DNA of 64,000 nucleotides from Candidatus Litorirhabdus singularis (GCF_026262625.1 NZ_SHNN01000001.1:1736001-1800000), one strand, 5' to 3'; positions 44,479 through 54,118 are shown, counted from the stretch's first letter. Numbers and translations: made by a program. The notes: generated by a model not told the origin, from the sequence alone.

Positions 44479-45831
44479 TTATCCGAAGAGCCGCAGATAA
44501 CGCTGCATTTCCCAGTCCGATACCGTGTTGTGATAACTGTCCCATTCAGCGCGCTTGAAGTCGACAAAGGCTTTGTGCATCGCTGGACCCAGCACGTCAT
44601 AGGCCAGTGAGTCTTCAGCTATCGCGTCAGTGGCCTCCGATAAGGTCCTGGGCAGACATTCGATGCCTTGGTCGGAGATTTCTTTATCGCTGTATTGATA
44701 CATGTTTTCCCGGTGCGGCATACCGGGGTCTATCCCTTGCTCAATACCTTCCAGCCCAGCAGCCAGCATTAGTGCTGCACCCAAATAGGGATTGCAGGCA
44801 ATATCCGGCGCCCGGCATTCTACTCGCGCCCCTGAACTGGGAATCCGTAGCATATTCGTGCGGTTGTTATTCCCATAGCAGCAGAACACCGGCGCCCAGG
44901 TGGAGCCGGACATACTGCCCTGGCGAACCAGGCGCTTATAACTGTTGACCGTTGGCGCTACCACGGCACTGATAGCCTTGGCATGGCGCAACACGCCACC
45001 GATAAACTGGTAGGCCAGCTCTGAGACTCCGCAAGCGTAGCGATCGTCTGCCGGCGTTACCGCAAATAGGTTCTCACCACTGTCGAGGTTGGCAAGCGAC
45101 ATATTGTAATGGGCACCACTGCCGGTGCGGTCGGCGAAAGGTTTGGGCATAAAGCTGGCGAAAGCACCATGCTTGCGCGCGATCTCATTAGCCAGCAGCC
45201 TGAAGTAAATAAGACGATCTGCCATGTTCAGGGCATCGGTATAATTGAAATCAATTTCAAATTGCCCGTTAGCGTCTTCATGGTCAAAGGAGTAAACGCC
45301 CCAGCCCATGCCATTCAGCGCCTGCACTAGTTCGTCAATAATGCCCATGTTGTCCATCATGCTGGGCACGTCGTAGCAGGGCTTATCCAACGTATCTCGG
45401 TCACTGAATGGCTTGAGCTGACCGTCTGCGGTTTCGCGCAAAATAAAGAACTCGGTTTCAATGCCCAGATTAAAGGTAAAGCCCATGGCCGCCGCTTTAT
45501 CCAGCTGGCGTTTCAAAATATTGCGTGAGCATGCCTCAAAAGGTTTACCGTCCAGATACAGGTCACTGGCAAACCACGCCAGCTCCGGGTTCCACTGGCA
45601 CTGTTGTATGGATGACATGTCCGGCATAGCCGCCACTTCGTTATCGGAGATATCCTGCGGAACGCCATCCAGAGCGGCACCGGTAAACAACTCGGAGCCA
45701 GCGAACATCTGTTTAAAATGGTCCACCGGAACAAATTTGCCTTTACTGGCGCCGTGTATATCAACATAGCTCGCAAGGCCGTATTTAATGCCTTGTTCCA
45801 GGCATTGTTTTTGCAACTGATCAATTTTCAT
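44479..45831 (-). CDS. type III glutamine synthetase-like ligase (GlnT/gamma-glutamylamide synthetase type)
   Basis: A 450-residue member of the glutamine synthetase superfamily. It has the beta-grasp start, then FNLGIETEFF (metal-binding Glu), ENGQFE-like DANGQFEIDFNY, the HYNMSLAN ATP/metal segment with GSGAHYN, and RVECRAPD near the C terminus. Relatives include GlnT and gamma-glutamylmethylamide synthetase, which ligate glutamate to ammonia or amines. In this locus an amine substrate released by the oxygenases is plausible. It is divergent from the MetX-like hydrolase. Confidence 0.85.
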   Translation of the reverse strand: MKIDQLQKQCLEQGIKYGLASYVDIHGASKGKFVPVDHFKQMFAGSELFTGAALDGVPQDISDNEVAAMPDMSSIQQCQWNPELAWFASDLYLDGKPFEACSRNILKRQLDKAAAMGFTFNLGIETEFFILRETADGQLKPFSDRDTLDKPCYDVPSMMDNMGIIDELVQALNGMGWGVYSFDHEDANGQFEIDFNYTDALNMADRLIYFRLLANEIARKHGAFASFMPKPFADRTGSGAHYNMSLANLDSGENLFAVTPADDRYACGVSELAYQFIGGVLRHAKAISAVVAPTVNSYKRLVRQGSMSGSTWAPVFCCYGNNNRTNMLRIPSSGARVECRAPDIACNPYLGAALMLAAGLEGIEQGIDPGMPHRENMYQYSDKEISDQGIECLPRTLSEATDAIAEDSLAYDVLGPAMHKAFVDFKRAEWDSYHNTVSDWEMQRYLRLFG

Positions 45832-45938
45832 GGGCTCTCCTTAAATGGGAATGGTTCTTGCTGTCTATTAATTACTATCCAATAAACATGCCAACATGCA
45901 TATTTATTTTCAGTGGTCCACATGAGAGGGTTAACTAT

Positions 45939-46952
45939 TTGATATCTATAGAAAAGTGGCAAGAATATGAGTTCGATCTGGGAAACTTTCCGCTGCAAAG
46001 TGGAGAAGTCCTGAGCAACGGCAAACTCCACTACCACCAATTTGGTGCGCTGAATGCACCAAAAAGTAACCTGATACTTATGCCTACCTACTATGGCGGC
46101 TGCGGTATCGATAACTACCCCTGGGTTGATGACCCTTCGAGCCCGCTGCATGGCGGGGATTATTGCGTCATCATTCCCTGCATGTTTGGTGCCGGTGAGT
46201 CCAGTTCTCCCAGTAACACCGGCGTTGCTCAGGCCGGCGCGGATTTCCCGACGCTCAGCCTGGTTGACAACGTGCGGGCCCAGCGCGAGCTCATTAAGTG
46301 CCGGTTTGCTGATGCCATACCGTGTCTGGTGATGGGTTGGTCGATGGGCGGCATGCAGGCCTTGCAGTGGGCGCAGCTATATCCCGAGCGCGTGGGTAGC
46401 CTGCTGGCAATCTGCGCTACGGCAAAGTGCTACCCACACAATCGAGTCTTTCTGGACGGGGTGGCGAGCGCATTAATGGCGGATGCTGAGTTTGCCGACG
46501 GTCATTACACGGCTGCGCCCGAGCGTGGTTTGACGGCCTTCGCCAAGGTCTATGCCGGCTGGGCTTACAGTCAGGCCTTTTTTCGGGATGCCTTGTATCG
46601 TGAGTTGGGATTTGAATCTATCGATGAACTGCTAAGTTTTTGGGTAGAGGATCATCTCAATCAGGATGCGAACAATCTCCTCGTTCAGTTGAACACCTGG
46701 AGAAACACGGATTCAACCAGCATCGGTCACGCTGGCGAAGTTACCTTGCAAAAATTGCGTTGCCCGGGTGTGCTTATGCCGTCCAGTAGCGACCTCTATT
46801 TCACCGCGGCAGACGCAGCACGGGACGCCGCAAAGTTAGGCGCCCAGCTCAAGATTCTGGAGTCTGACTTTGGGCATATTGCGGGCGGGCCGGGGCGCTT
46901 GGCAGACGAGACGCAGGAGATTTTTAAGACTATGGAAGTCTTGCTGCAGTGA
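45939..46952 (+). CDS. alpha/beta hydrolase of the homoserine O-acetyltransferase (MetX)-like family
   Basis: A protein of about 337 residues. The nucleophile elbow is MGWSMGGMQ, with the other triad members in SSSDLYF and DFGHIAGG. It resembles MetX-like proteins, but members outside methionine biosynthesis are often amidases or esterases. I start at TTG 45939 since GAGAGG is at proper spacing; the frame is open for 27 codons upstream without a site. The divergent control region of about 107 bases contains an AT-rich dyad (AATAAACATG ... ATATTTATT). It probably belongs to the locus with the glutamine synthetase-like gene. Confidence 0.8.
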   Translation: MISIEKWQEYEFDLGNFPLQSGEVLSNGKLHYHQFGALNAPKSNLILMPTYYGGCGIDNYPWVDDPSSPLHGGDYCVIIPCMFGAGESSSPSNTGVAQAGADFPTLSLVDNVRAQRELIKCRFADAIPCLVMGWSMGGMQALQWAQLYPERVGSLLAICATAKCYPHNRVFLDGVASALMADAEFADGHYTAAPERGLTAFAKVYAGWAYSQAFFRDALYRELGFESIDELLSFWVEDHLNQDANNLLVQLNTWRNTDSTSIGHAGEVTLQKLRCPGVLMPSSSDLYFTAADAARDAAKLGAQLKILESDFGHIAGGPGRLADETQEIFKTMEVLLQ

Positions 46953-47012
46953 TGACCGTCGCATAATTCTAAGGTTAGAGCTGACGCGGTATTGCACAAC
47001 AGTCAGCTATAC

Positions 47013-47090
47013 CCTCTGAGAAGTTAATTTGTCGATGCCCCCTGGGCGTTAGTTTGCTGTCACTATCTCAGATTATCCTGGCTCGATGCT
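47013..47090. repeat. possible trace of the IS6-like terminal repeat
   Basis: AAGTTAATTTGTC resembles the right terminal repeat, and GATTATCCTGGCTCG recurs near the right end of the element at 55.9 kb. Too short to be certain. Confidence 0.35.
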
Positions 47091-48158
47091 TCACCACGCT
47101 GCGCTGAATGAAAGCCCTATCGTATGCTTTTCACCCGACTGAGGGCCGTTGAGATCCCTATACAACGGCACACTGTAAAGCAATTCGACATGCTGAATTC
47201 TGTTTTGGATGGGAATTCGGATGCCAAATTTCAGGTCAACCTGATGCCCACCAAAACGATCAGGGTCTACTACTGGAGCAGGATATGGATATGGTCCCGG
47301 GACCGACAAATCCGAGTCCATTCCGTTAATCTTCCCACTATACCAATAGGACAAATGCGCAGATGGCTGAAACCATTCCAGCGTAGTCAGCCGCGCCCAT
47401 CCTGACAGTGAGAAATTGTTACCCAGAGTATAATCTCTATCGTTTTCTCCGAGGCGCAACTTGCCTCTCAAATCAGAACCCCAGTCGTAACCGGCTTGCT
47501 TTTTCGCGAAAGAAATAAATCCCGGGACATCGTAGGTTCCCGAGCCGAGTTGCATCGTATACGGTAACTGCTGATCACCAGGAGCTCGCGGTGTGTCGCC
47601 CTTCTCGTCTATAGAACCGGTAGGAATACTAAGACCAAACCCTGCTCGCCAGTTGCCCCCGTCACTCTTGGATAACTGATAGGAGCCCATAATGGTAATA
47701 TCACCAAGGCCATCAGACTTGATCACAAACTCATCATACCCAGGAACAATACTGATATGGTCCGTGCTCTGCTTAATGTAAGGGGCAACAACACTCAATG
47801 ATACGGCGTCGGTTAGACTATAGCCGACTCGAACAGCATGCACCTCCTGATCAATATGTGTTGGAACAACAGGGTAATTTTTTGAGCTACGCGGCTCTAG
47901 ACCAGGGTTCCAGAGAACGTCCTGGTTTGACACTTTCGAGTCTCCATCGTAGTAGTCATCAAAAGTGGATTTTTGAAAATTGTATGCAAAACTCCACCGA
48001 GATGATTTCCCCGCACTACTAGTGGCAAATACATCAACATGCACGGCAAAAAGCTCTTCAATACTGAGGTCCAGCAGATCTGCGGGTACCGTTTGCCCAT
48101 GAGCAGGCCCTGCAATGTAAACAGAAACTGCGATCACCAATATTTTTCTCTGTATCAT
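47091..48158 (-). CDS. outer-membrane beta-barrel protein with TonB-receptor-like N-terminal motif
   Basis: A 355-residue exported protein with signal peptide (VIAVSVYIAGPAHGQ). Right after it comes LLDLSIEELFAVHV, the N-terminal tag of many TonB-dependent receptors encoded next to YfiR and hybrid kinase genes. The rest is a beta-barrel of the MetA-pathway/phenol-degradation transporter type with terminal aromatic strand (IGLSFSAAW). At this length it has no plug plus 22-strand barrel. Its start overlaps the stop of the kinase gene by four bases. It is last in the signalling operon and may be its surface sensor or porin. Confidence 0.75.
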   Translation of the reverse strand: MIQRKILVIAVSVYIAGPAHGQTVPADLLDLSIEELFAVHVDVFATSSAGKSSRWSFAYNFQKSTFDDYYDGDSKVSNQDVLWNPGLEPRSSKNYPVVPTHIDQEVHAVRVGYSLTDAVSLSVVAPYIKQSTDHISIVPGYDEFVIKSDGLGDITIMGSYQLSKSDGGNWRAGFGLSIPTGSIDEKGDTPRAPGDQQLPYTMQLGSGTYDVPGFISFAKKQAGYDWGSDLRGKLRLGENDRDYTLGNNFSLSGWARLTTLEWFQPSAHLSYWYSGKINGMDSDLSVPGPYPYPAPVVDPDRFGGHQVDLKFGIRIPIQNRIQHVELLYSVPLYRDLNGPQSGEKHTIGLSFSAAW

Positions 48159-50140
48159 TTCAACATTACCCTGTCAGTAGTGGCCGCATCAGGCAGCCAT
48201 TTTTCGAGAATTTTTAGAAAGTCCTTGCTTCGAAGCGGTTTGCTTAGATAATCATCCATTCCTTCACTAAGAAAACTTTGCTTGTCTTCTTCAAGCGCAT
48301 AGGCCGTTAAGGCTATTATTGGGACCTTCCTTGCACCAGGGTCGCCGCTTAATATCGCGCTTATTTCTGCGGCAGCCTCGACGCCGTCCATATTGGGCAT
48401 TTGTATATCCATTAATATAAGGTCAAAAATATTACCGGACTTAACCGCTTCCACGGCCTCCAAACCGTCTGAGGCGATTGTGACTTTTAGGCCATAATTG
48501 GATAGCACAGTGGAGATAATGAACTGGTTCGCCTCACTATCTTCGGCAAGCAAGATGTTCGCGTGAAACTGTGGAGATATCCGCGCTATATCGGGCTCAG
48601 TGCCTGCATCGAATGCGTGCACCTTGACTGGCTGTGGTTGTAAACCATTTGCCGTAACCATTGGAATTTTGAACCAGAAACTGGACCCATGACCTTCAGT
48701 GCTGGTGAAACCCACCTCGCCGTTCATTAGTAATACCAGGTGGCGGACGATTGCAAGACCAAGCCCGGTTCCGGAGAATCGCTTTGTACGCCCTGGGTCG
48801 ACCTGAACAAACTCATCAAAAATTCGGCTCTGCATGTCCTGAGGAATGCCTACCCCGCTATCTGTGATTCTGAAATACAGGCACTGATTTTCTTCAGTAA
48901 GTGAATATTTCGAAACAGTTAAATCAACTGAGCCTGCGAGCGTATACTTAATTGCATTGCCGAGAAGGTTTACAAGAATCTGTCGCAACCTGCCCGCATC
49001 AAATAGCAGCTCATCGGGCACGTCGGAATCAACTTGAATAGAAAGATCCAACTGCTGCTTGCCAGCTTCCAGAGTGAAGAAGTCCTCTAATTCCAAAATC
49101 ATCGTCCGCAGACTATTAGGCTTCGGCACAATGGAAAATTTGCCAGCATCAATTTTTGACACATCGAGTACGTCATCTATCAAGGTGAGCAGCGTATCGG
49201 CGGACGTTTCAATCGTACCCGCGAGTTTGCTAGCCAACTCAGAGAGACGCTCTTGCTTGAGAAGATCCACAGCACCTAGCACTCCATTCATTGGCGTGCG
49301 TATTTCGTGACTCATATTTGCAAGGAAGGCGGATTTAGCCCGTGCCGATTGTTCCGCTGCCTCACGCGCTATGGTGAGCTGTGCTACTGATTTTTCAAGC
49401 TTCTGGTCTCTTTCTTCGATGTGTCCCAGCATCGCGTTGAAGGATTCTGCAACCAAACCAAGCTCATTTTCATCGTCAATGCGAGCGCGAAGAGAGTAGT
49501 TGCCCTCCCGGGAAATGCATCTCATCGTCTCGCTTAGCTCTGCGAGCGGGCTGGCTATCACTTGTCGAAGTTGTCTCGCAAAATACAAGGAGACCAGTAA
49601 CACAATAAACAGAATGGCTATACCTTGCAGGGCAAGGGTCAGCATGGACTTGTAGACATACTCCAGAGTCGTGAATAGCCGAACAGTGCCCGCATAGTCG
49701 CCCCCAATGTAAATGGGTGTCATCACCAGCACGCCATCAATAGATAATTCGGTACGTTCAAGTTGATTCGTCAGTGAATGCGGCGATTGGCTCTCGATTG
49801 ACTCAATTATCCGCTGATGAGCTTCGCGCTTGCTTTTATAGCTTGCAAAAACCTCTCCGTCGGAAGAAATTATGCTGATGAACGCCAAATCAGGCACTGT
49901 GCTGAATGTCTCGAGAATTTCCACCGCTGATTTTTGGTCGTTAAAGGCTACCGATCCTCGCGTTGTTTGAGCAACTACTTTCCCCATATTCTGCGCGACT
50001 CTGATCAACGATTCCTTCTGTTCCAGGAATTGAAGCACACCAAAAGCAAGTAATCCCCACAGCACCGCAAAGGCAGTAGTGAGCATGATTGCGTTCAGAA
50101 TCTTTGAGCCTGTCGAGGCATTTGACGATGTATTGATCAT
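48155..50140 (-). CDS. hybrid sensor histidine kinase/response regulator with HAMP
   Basis: A 661-residue membrane kinase. Two membrane helices (about 17-38 and 170-190) flank a CHASE8-like periplasmic sensor. HAMP, HisKA (FLANMSHEIRTPMNG, phospho-His) and HATPase (LLGNAIKYT, DSGVGIPQDMQ, GTGLGLAIV) follow. A receiver (ILLAEDSEANQ ... LILMDIQMPNMDG) is at the C terminus. It starts two bases after the YfiR gene and is coupled to the barrel gene, an arrangement typical of YfiR-linked kinases. No diguanylate cyclase is present. Confidence 0.88.
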   Translation of the reverse strand: MINTSSNASTGSKILNAIMLTTAFAVLWGLLAFGVLQFLEQKESLIRVAQNMGKVVAQTTRGSVAFNDQKSAVEILETFSTVPDLAFISIISSDGEVFASYKSKREAHQRIIESIESQSPHSLTNQLERTELSIDGVLVMTPIYIGGDYAGTVRLFTTLEYVYKSMLTLALQGIAILFIVLLVSLYFARQLRQVIASPLAELSETMRCISREGNYSLRARIDDENELGLVAESFNAMLGHIEERDQKLEKSVAQLTIAREAAEQSARAKSAFLANMSHEIRTPMNGVLGAVDLLKQERLSELASKLAGTIETSADTLLTLIDDVLDVSKIDAGKFSIVPKPNSLRTMILELEDFFTLEAGKQQLDLSIQVDSDVPDELLFDAGRLRQILVNLLGNAIKYTLAGSVDLTVSKYSLTEENQCLYFRITDSGVGIPQDMQSRIFDEFVQVDPGRTKRFSGTGLGLAIVRHLVLLMNGEVGFTSTEGHGSSFWFKIPMVTANGLQPQPVKVHAFDAGTEPDIARISPQFHANILLAEDSEANQFIISTVLSNYGLKVTIASDGLEAVEAVKSGNIFDLILMDIQMPNMDGVEAAAEISAILSGDPGARKVPIIALTAYALEEDKQSFLSEGMDDYLSKPLRSKDFLKILEKWLPDAATTDRVMLK

Positions 50141-50142
50141 GT

Positions 50143-50784
50143 CTACTCCTGCGTACCCTTTGTACCCACTTGCGTCGTCAGCTGCAGGAGGCGTGAATCC
50201 ACTTTGAAACCGTGAGAATTAATTACCGCTCGGTTTAGAATGACCCGAATTCTGGTGTCCACTAGTGCTAACTCAATCATCCCCCCATCGACCGCGTAAT
50301 TGGTAATATCACTGACTATCAGAGTATTCGAAATGTCTCTTGCAGCGCTTATTCCTACTATAAGACTCTCAGCATCTTTCCCGACGAAAGCAAGATCACA
50401 TTGCACGTCAATATCCGGGTTACGGAAGAAACTGATTCTGGTTTTGCGTTCAGACATCTGCGCACTCGCAAGCAGCGTTTCTATGGAATCTGCCACTGCG
50501 TCAGCGCTGAAGGCACAAATGGTATTTTCTGCATCATCACCGTAGTTTGGCCAGGTAATAAAGTTAGGGAAATTCAAAATAAATGCCGCCTTTAAATGGT
50601 AATCGGCGTAGCGCTGATCTGAGGCATACGCTGCCGGCAATAGCCCCCCCGATAAAGTCGCCAGCAGTGCGACAGCAAATGTTCCAGATAATCTACGATA
50701 ACCCGTTATTGCCAGGACTAATCTACAGAAAAATAGAACGCCGACTTTTAGCGCCTTCATAGAAGAGCCTGATAAGCAGGACAT
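50143..50784 (-). CDS. YfiR family periplasmic protein
   Basis: A 213-residue exported protein. The signal peptide region ends near ALLATLSGGLLPAAYAS. The YfiR (DUF4154) domain follows, with YHLKAAFILNFPNFITWP and the FVGKDAESLI region. YfiR in Pseudomonas is a periplasmic repressor of a membrane diguanylate cyclase and senses redox state. Here it neighbours two hybrid kinases and a beta-barrel protein, so it probably modulates one of the kinases. The gap to the downstream kinase is two bases. Confidence 0.85.
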   Translation of the reverse strand: MSCLSGSSMKALKVGVLFFCRLVLAITGYRRLSGTFAVALLATLSGGLLPAAYASDQRYADYHLKAAFILNFPNFITWPNYGDDAENTICAFSADAVADSIETLLASAQMSERKTRISFFRNPDIDVQCDLAFVGKDAESLIVGISAARDISNTLIVSDITNYAVDGGMIELALVDTRIRVILNRAVINSHGFKVDSRLLQLTTQVGTKGTQE

Positions 50785-50875
50785 ATGGCGCTCACCACTT
50801 TGTGCTTCTGCAAATGCAACGTTCGATGTTTGATTTTTAAATCCTGGAATAGAGTATTTTTTTGTAGAACTTGCA

Positions 50876-52642
50876 TTAAGTCGGCGCCAGGTTTTTATTC
50901 GTCAGGTAGCTCGCGAGAATAGTTTCTAGCTTAACCGTATCGATTGGTTTGCCTAAAAGCCCATCGAAGACACTCATCTGGTCGCCTCTATTTCTGTTCA
51001 TTAGTGCACTGGCGCTTAACGCCACAATGGGCGTATCCAAACCGCTCGCTTTAATGCATCGTGCGGCTTCTATACCGTTCATTACGGGCATATTGATATC
51101 CATGAGCACCAGGTCGTATGACGAATTCATACAAGCGTCGACAGCCTGCTGGCCATCGGCAACCAGCATATGGGATAGCCCATAGTTATCCAGCATCATC
51201 CCTATCAAAAGTTGGTTGGTTATCGAGTCCTCTGCTACCAGCACGTGGCCGCGGTATTGCGGACGTTCAACCTCGGCTTCGATGGCGCCATTGGATTCAG
51301 GTAAAAGATCGTGAATGAACTCCTCACACTCATTGGGCAACTTAAATTTCAGTGAGAACTCACTGCCGGTACTGACTGGCCGATAGCTCAATACTCCACC
51401 AAGCAAGAGCGTCAGTTCCCTGCTGATGTAGAGTCCCAGACCGATTCCTGTATTGCCGTAATGGCCAGCTAACTTCGCTTGAGAAAATCGCTCAAATATT
51501 TGATCCTGAAAGTCAGCCGCAATGCCTATTCCAGTGTCTCTGACAATAAATTCTATCGTGTTGTCACGCTGTTCGTATTTGACTGCGACGTTTACATATC
51601 CCTGCGGGGTAAACTTGAGGGCATTATCAATAACGTTTACTAAAACCTGAGACAGACGAAAACCGTCAGTATGGATATACTTCGGCAGTGGAAACTCCGG
51701 GCTAATTGTCAGTTCCAGGCCACGATCTCGGGCTATCTGGCTCTCCGTAGCTACTATATTCGTCAGTAGCTGCGCCAGATCAGTGTCTTTGGATTGTAGC
51801 CTCAAAGACCGGCCTTGCAGGCGGGTAGTCTCTATGAGGTCATTTATGATCCATGTAAGTTGGGTCGTATTATACAAAACTGATTCAACGTGGCTCCGGG
51901 AAGCCCGATTCAGTCCTGTATCTTCAGCGATTAGTTCTGAGAATCCCTTTATGGCAGTGAGCGGGGTTTGCATTTCGTGGCTGACATTATCAATAAATTC
52001 ACTTTGGGCGGCATTAGCGGCCTCCAGCTCCGACTGTTGCGCAATGATAGCCATTTCACGCTTTTCGAGCCGATAAGCCCCAACATAGCAGACTAGACAA
52101 ACAGCCAGCATGCTCGGCGGCAAGCGCGCCAGCATTGTCTCCGGTATATGTGAAAGGACCAGCAAGAACACCAGCGTACTGAGACAGAGACTCAAGAACA
52201 GTGCAATATTTCGTTTAGTTAACTGAAAGATCGCAAGCACTCCGACATAGATCCACAGGAACCCGGGGACTGGCCGGAAATACGCTGACGTCAGCACAAT
52301 AAAGATGATCAGCACCATCAATATTCCCGGAGCATAGCGAGTTGAGCCGGGCCTCTTAGCAGCCATAGCCAAAGCGCCGGTGGCAAGAGCGGTGGCTATA
52401 CCAATGAGCCCAAACACTAGGTCGCCGTTTAAGTAATTTGAAATGCCACCGCCAGCAAAGATTATGGACGAAGCTATCATAAGGCCCGGTAGCAGAGTCG
52501 ATATGGCTTCTGAGTGAATACCCAAATTCGGGGTTTCGTGTTCAGGCATTGCGGCTGGCTCTGCTGGCGAAATATCGCCTATTTGTACTCTTGAGCACTT
52601 TAGTTTCACCGAGTAATCAGAAGGTTGCAGGTTTATAGACAA
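50876..52642 (-). CDS. hybrid sensor histidine kinase with multi-helix membrane sensor
   Basis: A 588-residue kinase. Residues about 45-195 form six or so membrane helices (MASE-like sensor) without a large periplasmic domain. HisKA (FIDNVSHEMQTPLTAIKG) and HATPase (VIDNALKFTPQGYV, GIGLGLYIS) follow, then a receiver domain (VLVAEDSITNQ ... LVLMDINMPVMNG). It lies 91 bases upstream of the YfiR gene on the same strand, so the four genes to 47.1 kb may be one operon. The signal is unknown. Confidence 0.87.
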   Translation of the reverse strand: MSINLQPSDYSVKLKCSRVQIGDISPAEPAAMPEHETPNLGIHSEAISTLLPGLMIASSIIFAGGGISNYLNGDLVFGLIGIATALATGALAMAAKRPGSTRYAPGILMVLIIFIVLTSAYFRPVPGFLWIYVGVLAIFQLTKRNIALFLSLCLSTLVFLLVLSHIPETMLARLPPSMLAVCLVCYVGAYRLEKREMAIIAQQSELEAANAAQSEFIDNVSHEMQTPLTAIKGFSELIAEDTGLNRASRSHVESVLYNTTQLTWIINDLIETTRLQGRSLRLQSKDTDLAQLLTNIVATESQIARDRGLELTISPEFPLPKYIHTDGFRLSQVLVNVIDNALKFTPQGYVNVAVKYEQRDNTIEFIVRDTGIGIAADFQDQIFERFSQAKLAGHYGNTGIGLGLYISRELTLLLGGVLSYRPVSTGSEFSLKFKLPNECEEFIHDLLPESNGAIEAEVERPQYRGHVLVAEDSITNQLLIGMMLDNYGLSHMLVADGQQAVDACMNSSYDLVLMDINMPVMNGIEAARCIKASGLDTPIVALSASALMNRNRGDQMSVFDGLLGKPIDTVKLETILASYLTNKNLAPT

Positions 52643-52783
52643 GTAAGCAATTAGCGTGCCAGCAACTACAAGGCAAAATATTCTATTTATTCAGTAACTT
52701 AGCTGCCATCAGGGTTTTGCGTCTCGCAAATAGGATTGCAAAATGCATCGCATATTGCGAGGATTCGGTGCCACCTAAATACT

Positions 52784-53010
52784 GATTGGCTCTACTATCG
52801 CTTCAACCTCAGCCAGCGCGATATCGAAGATCTGCTCGCACGGCGCGCAGCAGTATGAGAATAATCGAGCTGAACAATCTCATGAGACGCGCGTGAGCAG
52901 GCTACTAGGCTGAGAGAGCGTGCGATGTATGGTCCCGCATCCCGGAAGTGCAAATCGGTCAGGCAAGCCCAAAGGTTCCTCAAGGTCCGGAGTAGGTAAT
53001 TTGCCAAAAC
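52784..53010 (+). mobile_element. decayed IS6-like element (N-terminal and central C-terminal fragments)
   Basis: A frame at 52784-52858 reads DWLYYRFNLSQRDIEDLLAR. Another gives QYENNRAEQSHETR, and a third RQAQRFLKVRSR. The order matches the IS6-like transposase with the catalytic centre deleted. It runs up to the end of the SDR gene at 53.1 kb. Confidence 0.65.
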
Positions 53011-53057
53011 CGCGGCGCGCGCAATACCGATGGACGAGCTACACCAAGGCGCCTGGC

Positions 53058-53816
53058 TCAGGCGCTGTAACCTCCGTCCACGCCGATGACTTGTCCGTTT
53101 ATATAGGATGCCCCATCACTCAGTAGGAAAGCTACCAGATCGGCGACCTCACGTGGCTCACCCAAGCGCGGCATTGGTGTACGCTGCAGGCACAAGTCGA
53201 TCACATCGGCAGCGACCTTATCTGTGGTGAAAGACGAGTGCACAATACCCGCATCGATCACACCGGGAGCAACCGCGTTTACGCGCACGTTTACCTGTCC
53301 GACCTCGCGCGCTAGCTGTCGCACAATGCCCATAATGGCGGTCTTGGGTATGCCAGACATACCGTCGTTCTCCAGCGTGCGTAGTACAGCCGCGGTAAGC
53401 AATTGCACGACGGCACCGCCCTCGCGCTGGGCGAATAGACGGGATGTCGCCGTCAGCAGGTTGAATGCTCCGTTGACGTCGGTTTGCATGATGCGGTGAA
53501 ACTCTTCAGGGGATACCTCCATCAATGGGCGCAATGGTATCGCCGGCCCCACTGCATTGACCACGCCCACCAGTCTCCCGCCGAGGGTATCGCCCGCGGC
53601 AAGAAATTCGTCTACCTGCGCGGCATCACGAATATCCACTGCCCGTGCCGAGGCAGTTCCTCCGGATTGCCTGATCCGTGCGACCAGGTCATCGGCTTTG
53701 TCCTGTCCACTGAAGAACCCGACAAGTATCGCGGTATCCTGACTGGCCAGTTTCAGGCAAATGTGTTCACCCAAGCCCCCACTGCCGCCCACGACAGCCA
53801 CTGTTTTGGTTTCCAT
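53058..53816 (-). CDS. short-chain dehydrogenase/reductase (SDR)
   Basis: A 252-residue SDR. The cofactor motif is VVGGSGGLGEHICLK. VVNAVGPAIP stands where NNAG is usual, and the C-terminal YINGQVIGVDGGYSA is typical of classical SDRs. A YxxxK is not clearly seen: GIPKTAIMGIVRQ stands where YxxSKaAl would be, so the active-site Tyr may be missing. AGGGGA is spaced seven bases before the ATG. It is flanked by two terminal-repeat elements. Substrate unknown. Confidence 0.83.
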   Translation of the reverse strand: METKTVAVVGGSGGLGEHICLKLASQDTAILVGFFSGQDKADDLVARIRQSGGTASARAVDIRDAAQVDEFLAAGDTLGGRLVGVVNAVGPAIPLRPLMEVSPEEFHRIMQTDVNGAFNLLTATSRLFAQREGGAVVQLLTAAVLRTLENDGMSGIPKTAIMGIVRQLAREVGQVNVRVNAVAPGVIDAGIVHSSFTTDKVAADVIDLCLQRTPMPRLGEPREVADLVAFLLSDGASYINGQVIGVDGGYSA

Positions 53817-53933
53817 GGTTAGTTCCCCTGCGCGAGGGCGGCGCCCCGGATTATGCTTGTCTCAATGACGCCTATCGCTCTTGTATGTGTCTAGTAAAAA
53901 AACTTAGTGTACGCTGTGCATCGCAGAGCTCAA

Positions 53934-54091
53934 GGGTACTGACAAGCTAACTTATTTTTACTCGAAATGGGGTGCCAGCGCGGAAGATTCAGTGAAGTCG
54001 AGCCAAAGGTGATAGCTGATGACGCATTTCTGTTTAACTGACCCCTGTGTGTAGCGCCAGCCCATGACTTCAAGTTAATTTGTCAGCACCG
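53934..54091. mobile_element. MITE-like element bounded by terminal repeats
   Basis: It begins GGGTACTGACAAGCTAAC and ends AAGTTAATTTGTCAGCACC, inverted copies of the IS6-like terminal repeat. About 120 bases lie between with no coding trace. It fills most of the gap between the SDR and TPR genes. Confidence 0.6.
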
Positions 54092-54118
54092 TCAAAACCG
54101 CTTGGTGCGCAGGAAAAG

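Noticed and set aside
44479-45831. Housekeeping glutamine synthetase (glnA)
   Set aside because: Sequence and length fit the type III/GlnT-like ligase group, and the gene lies in a catabolic locus without ntrBC.
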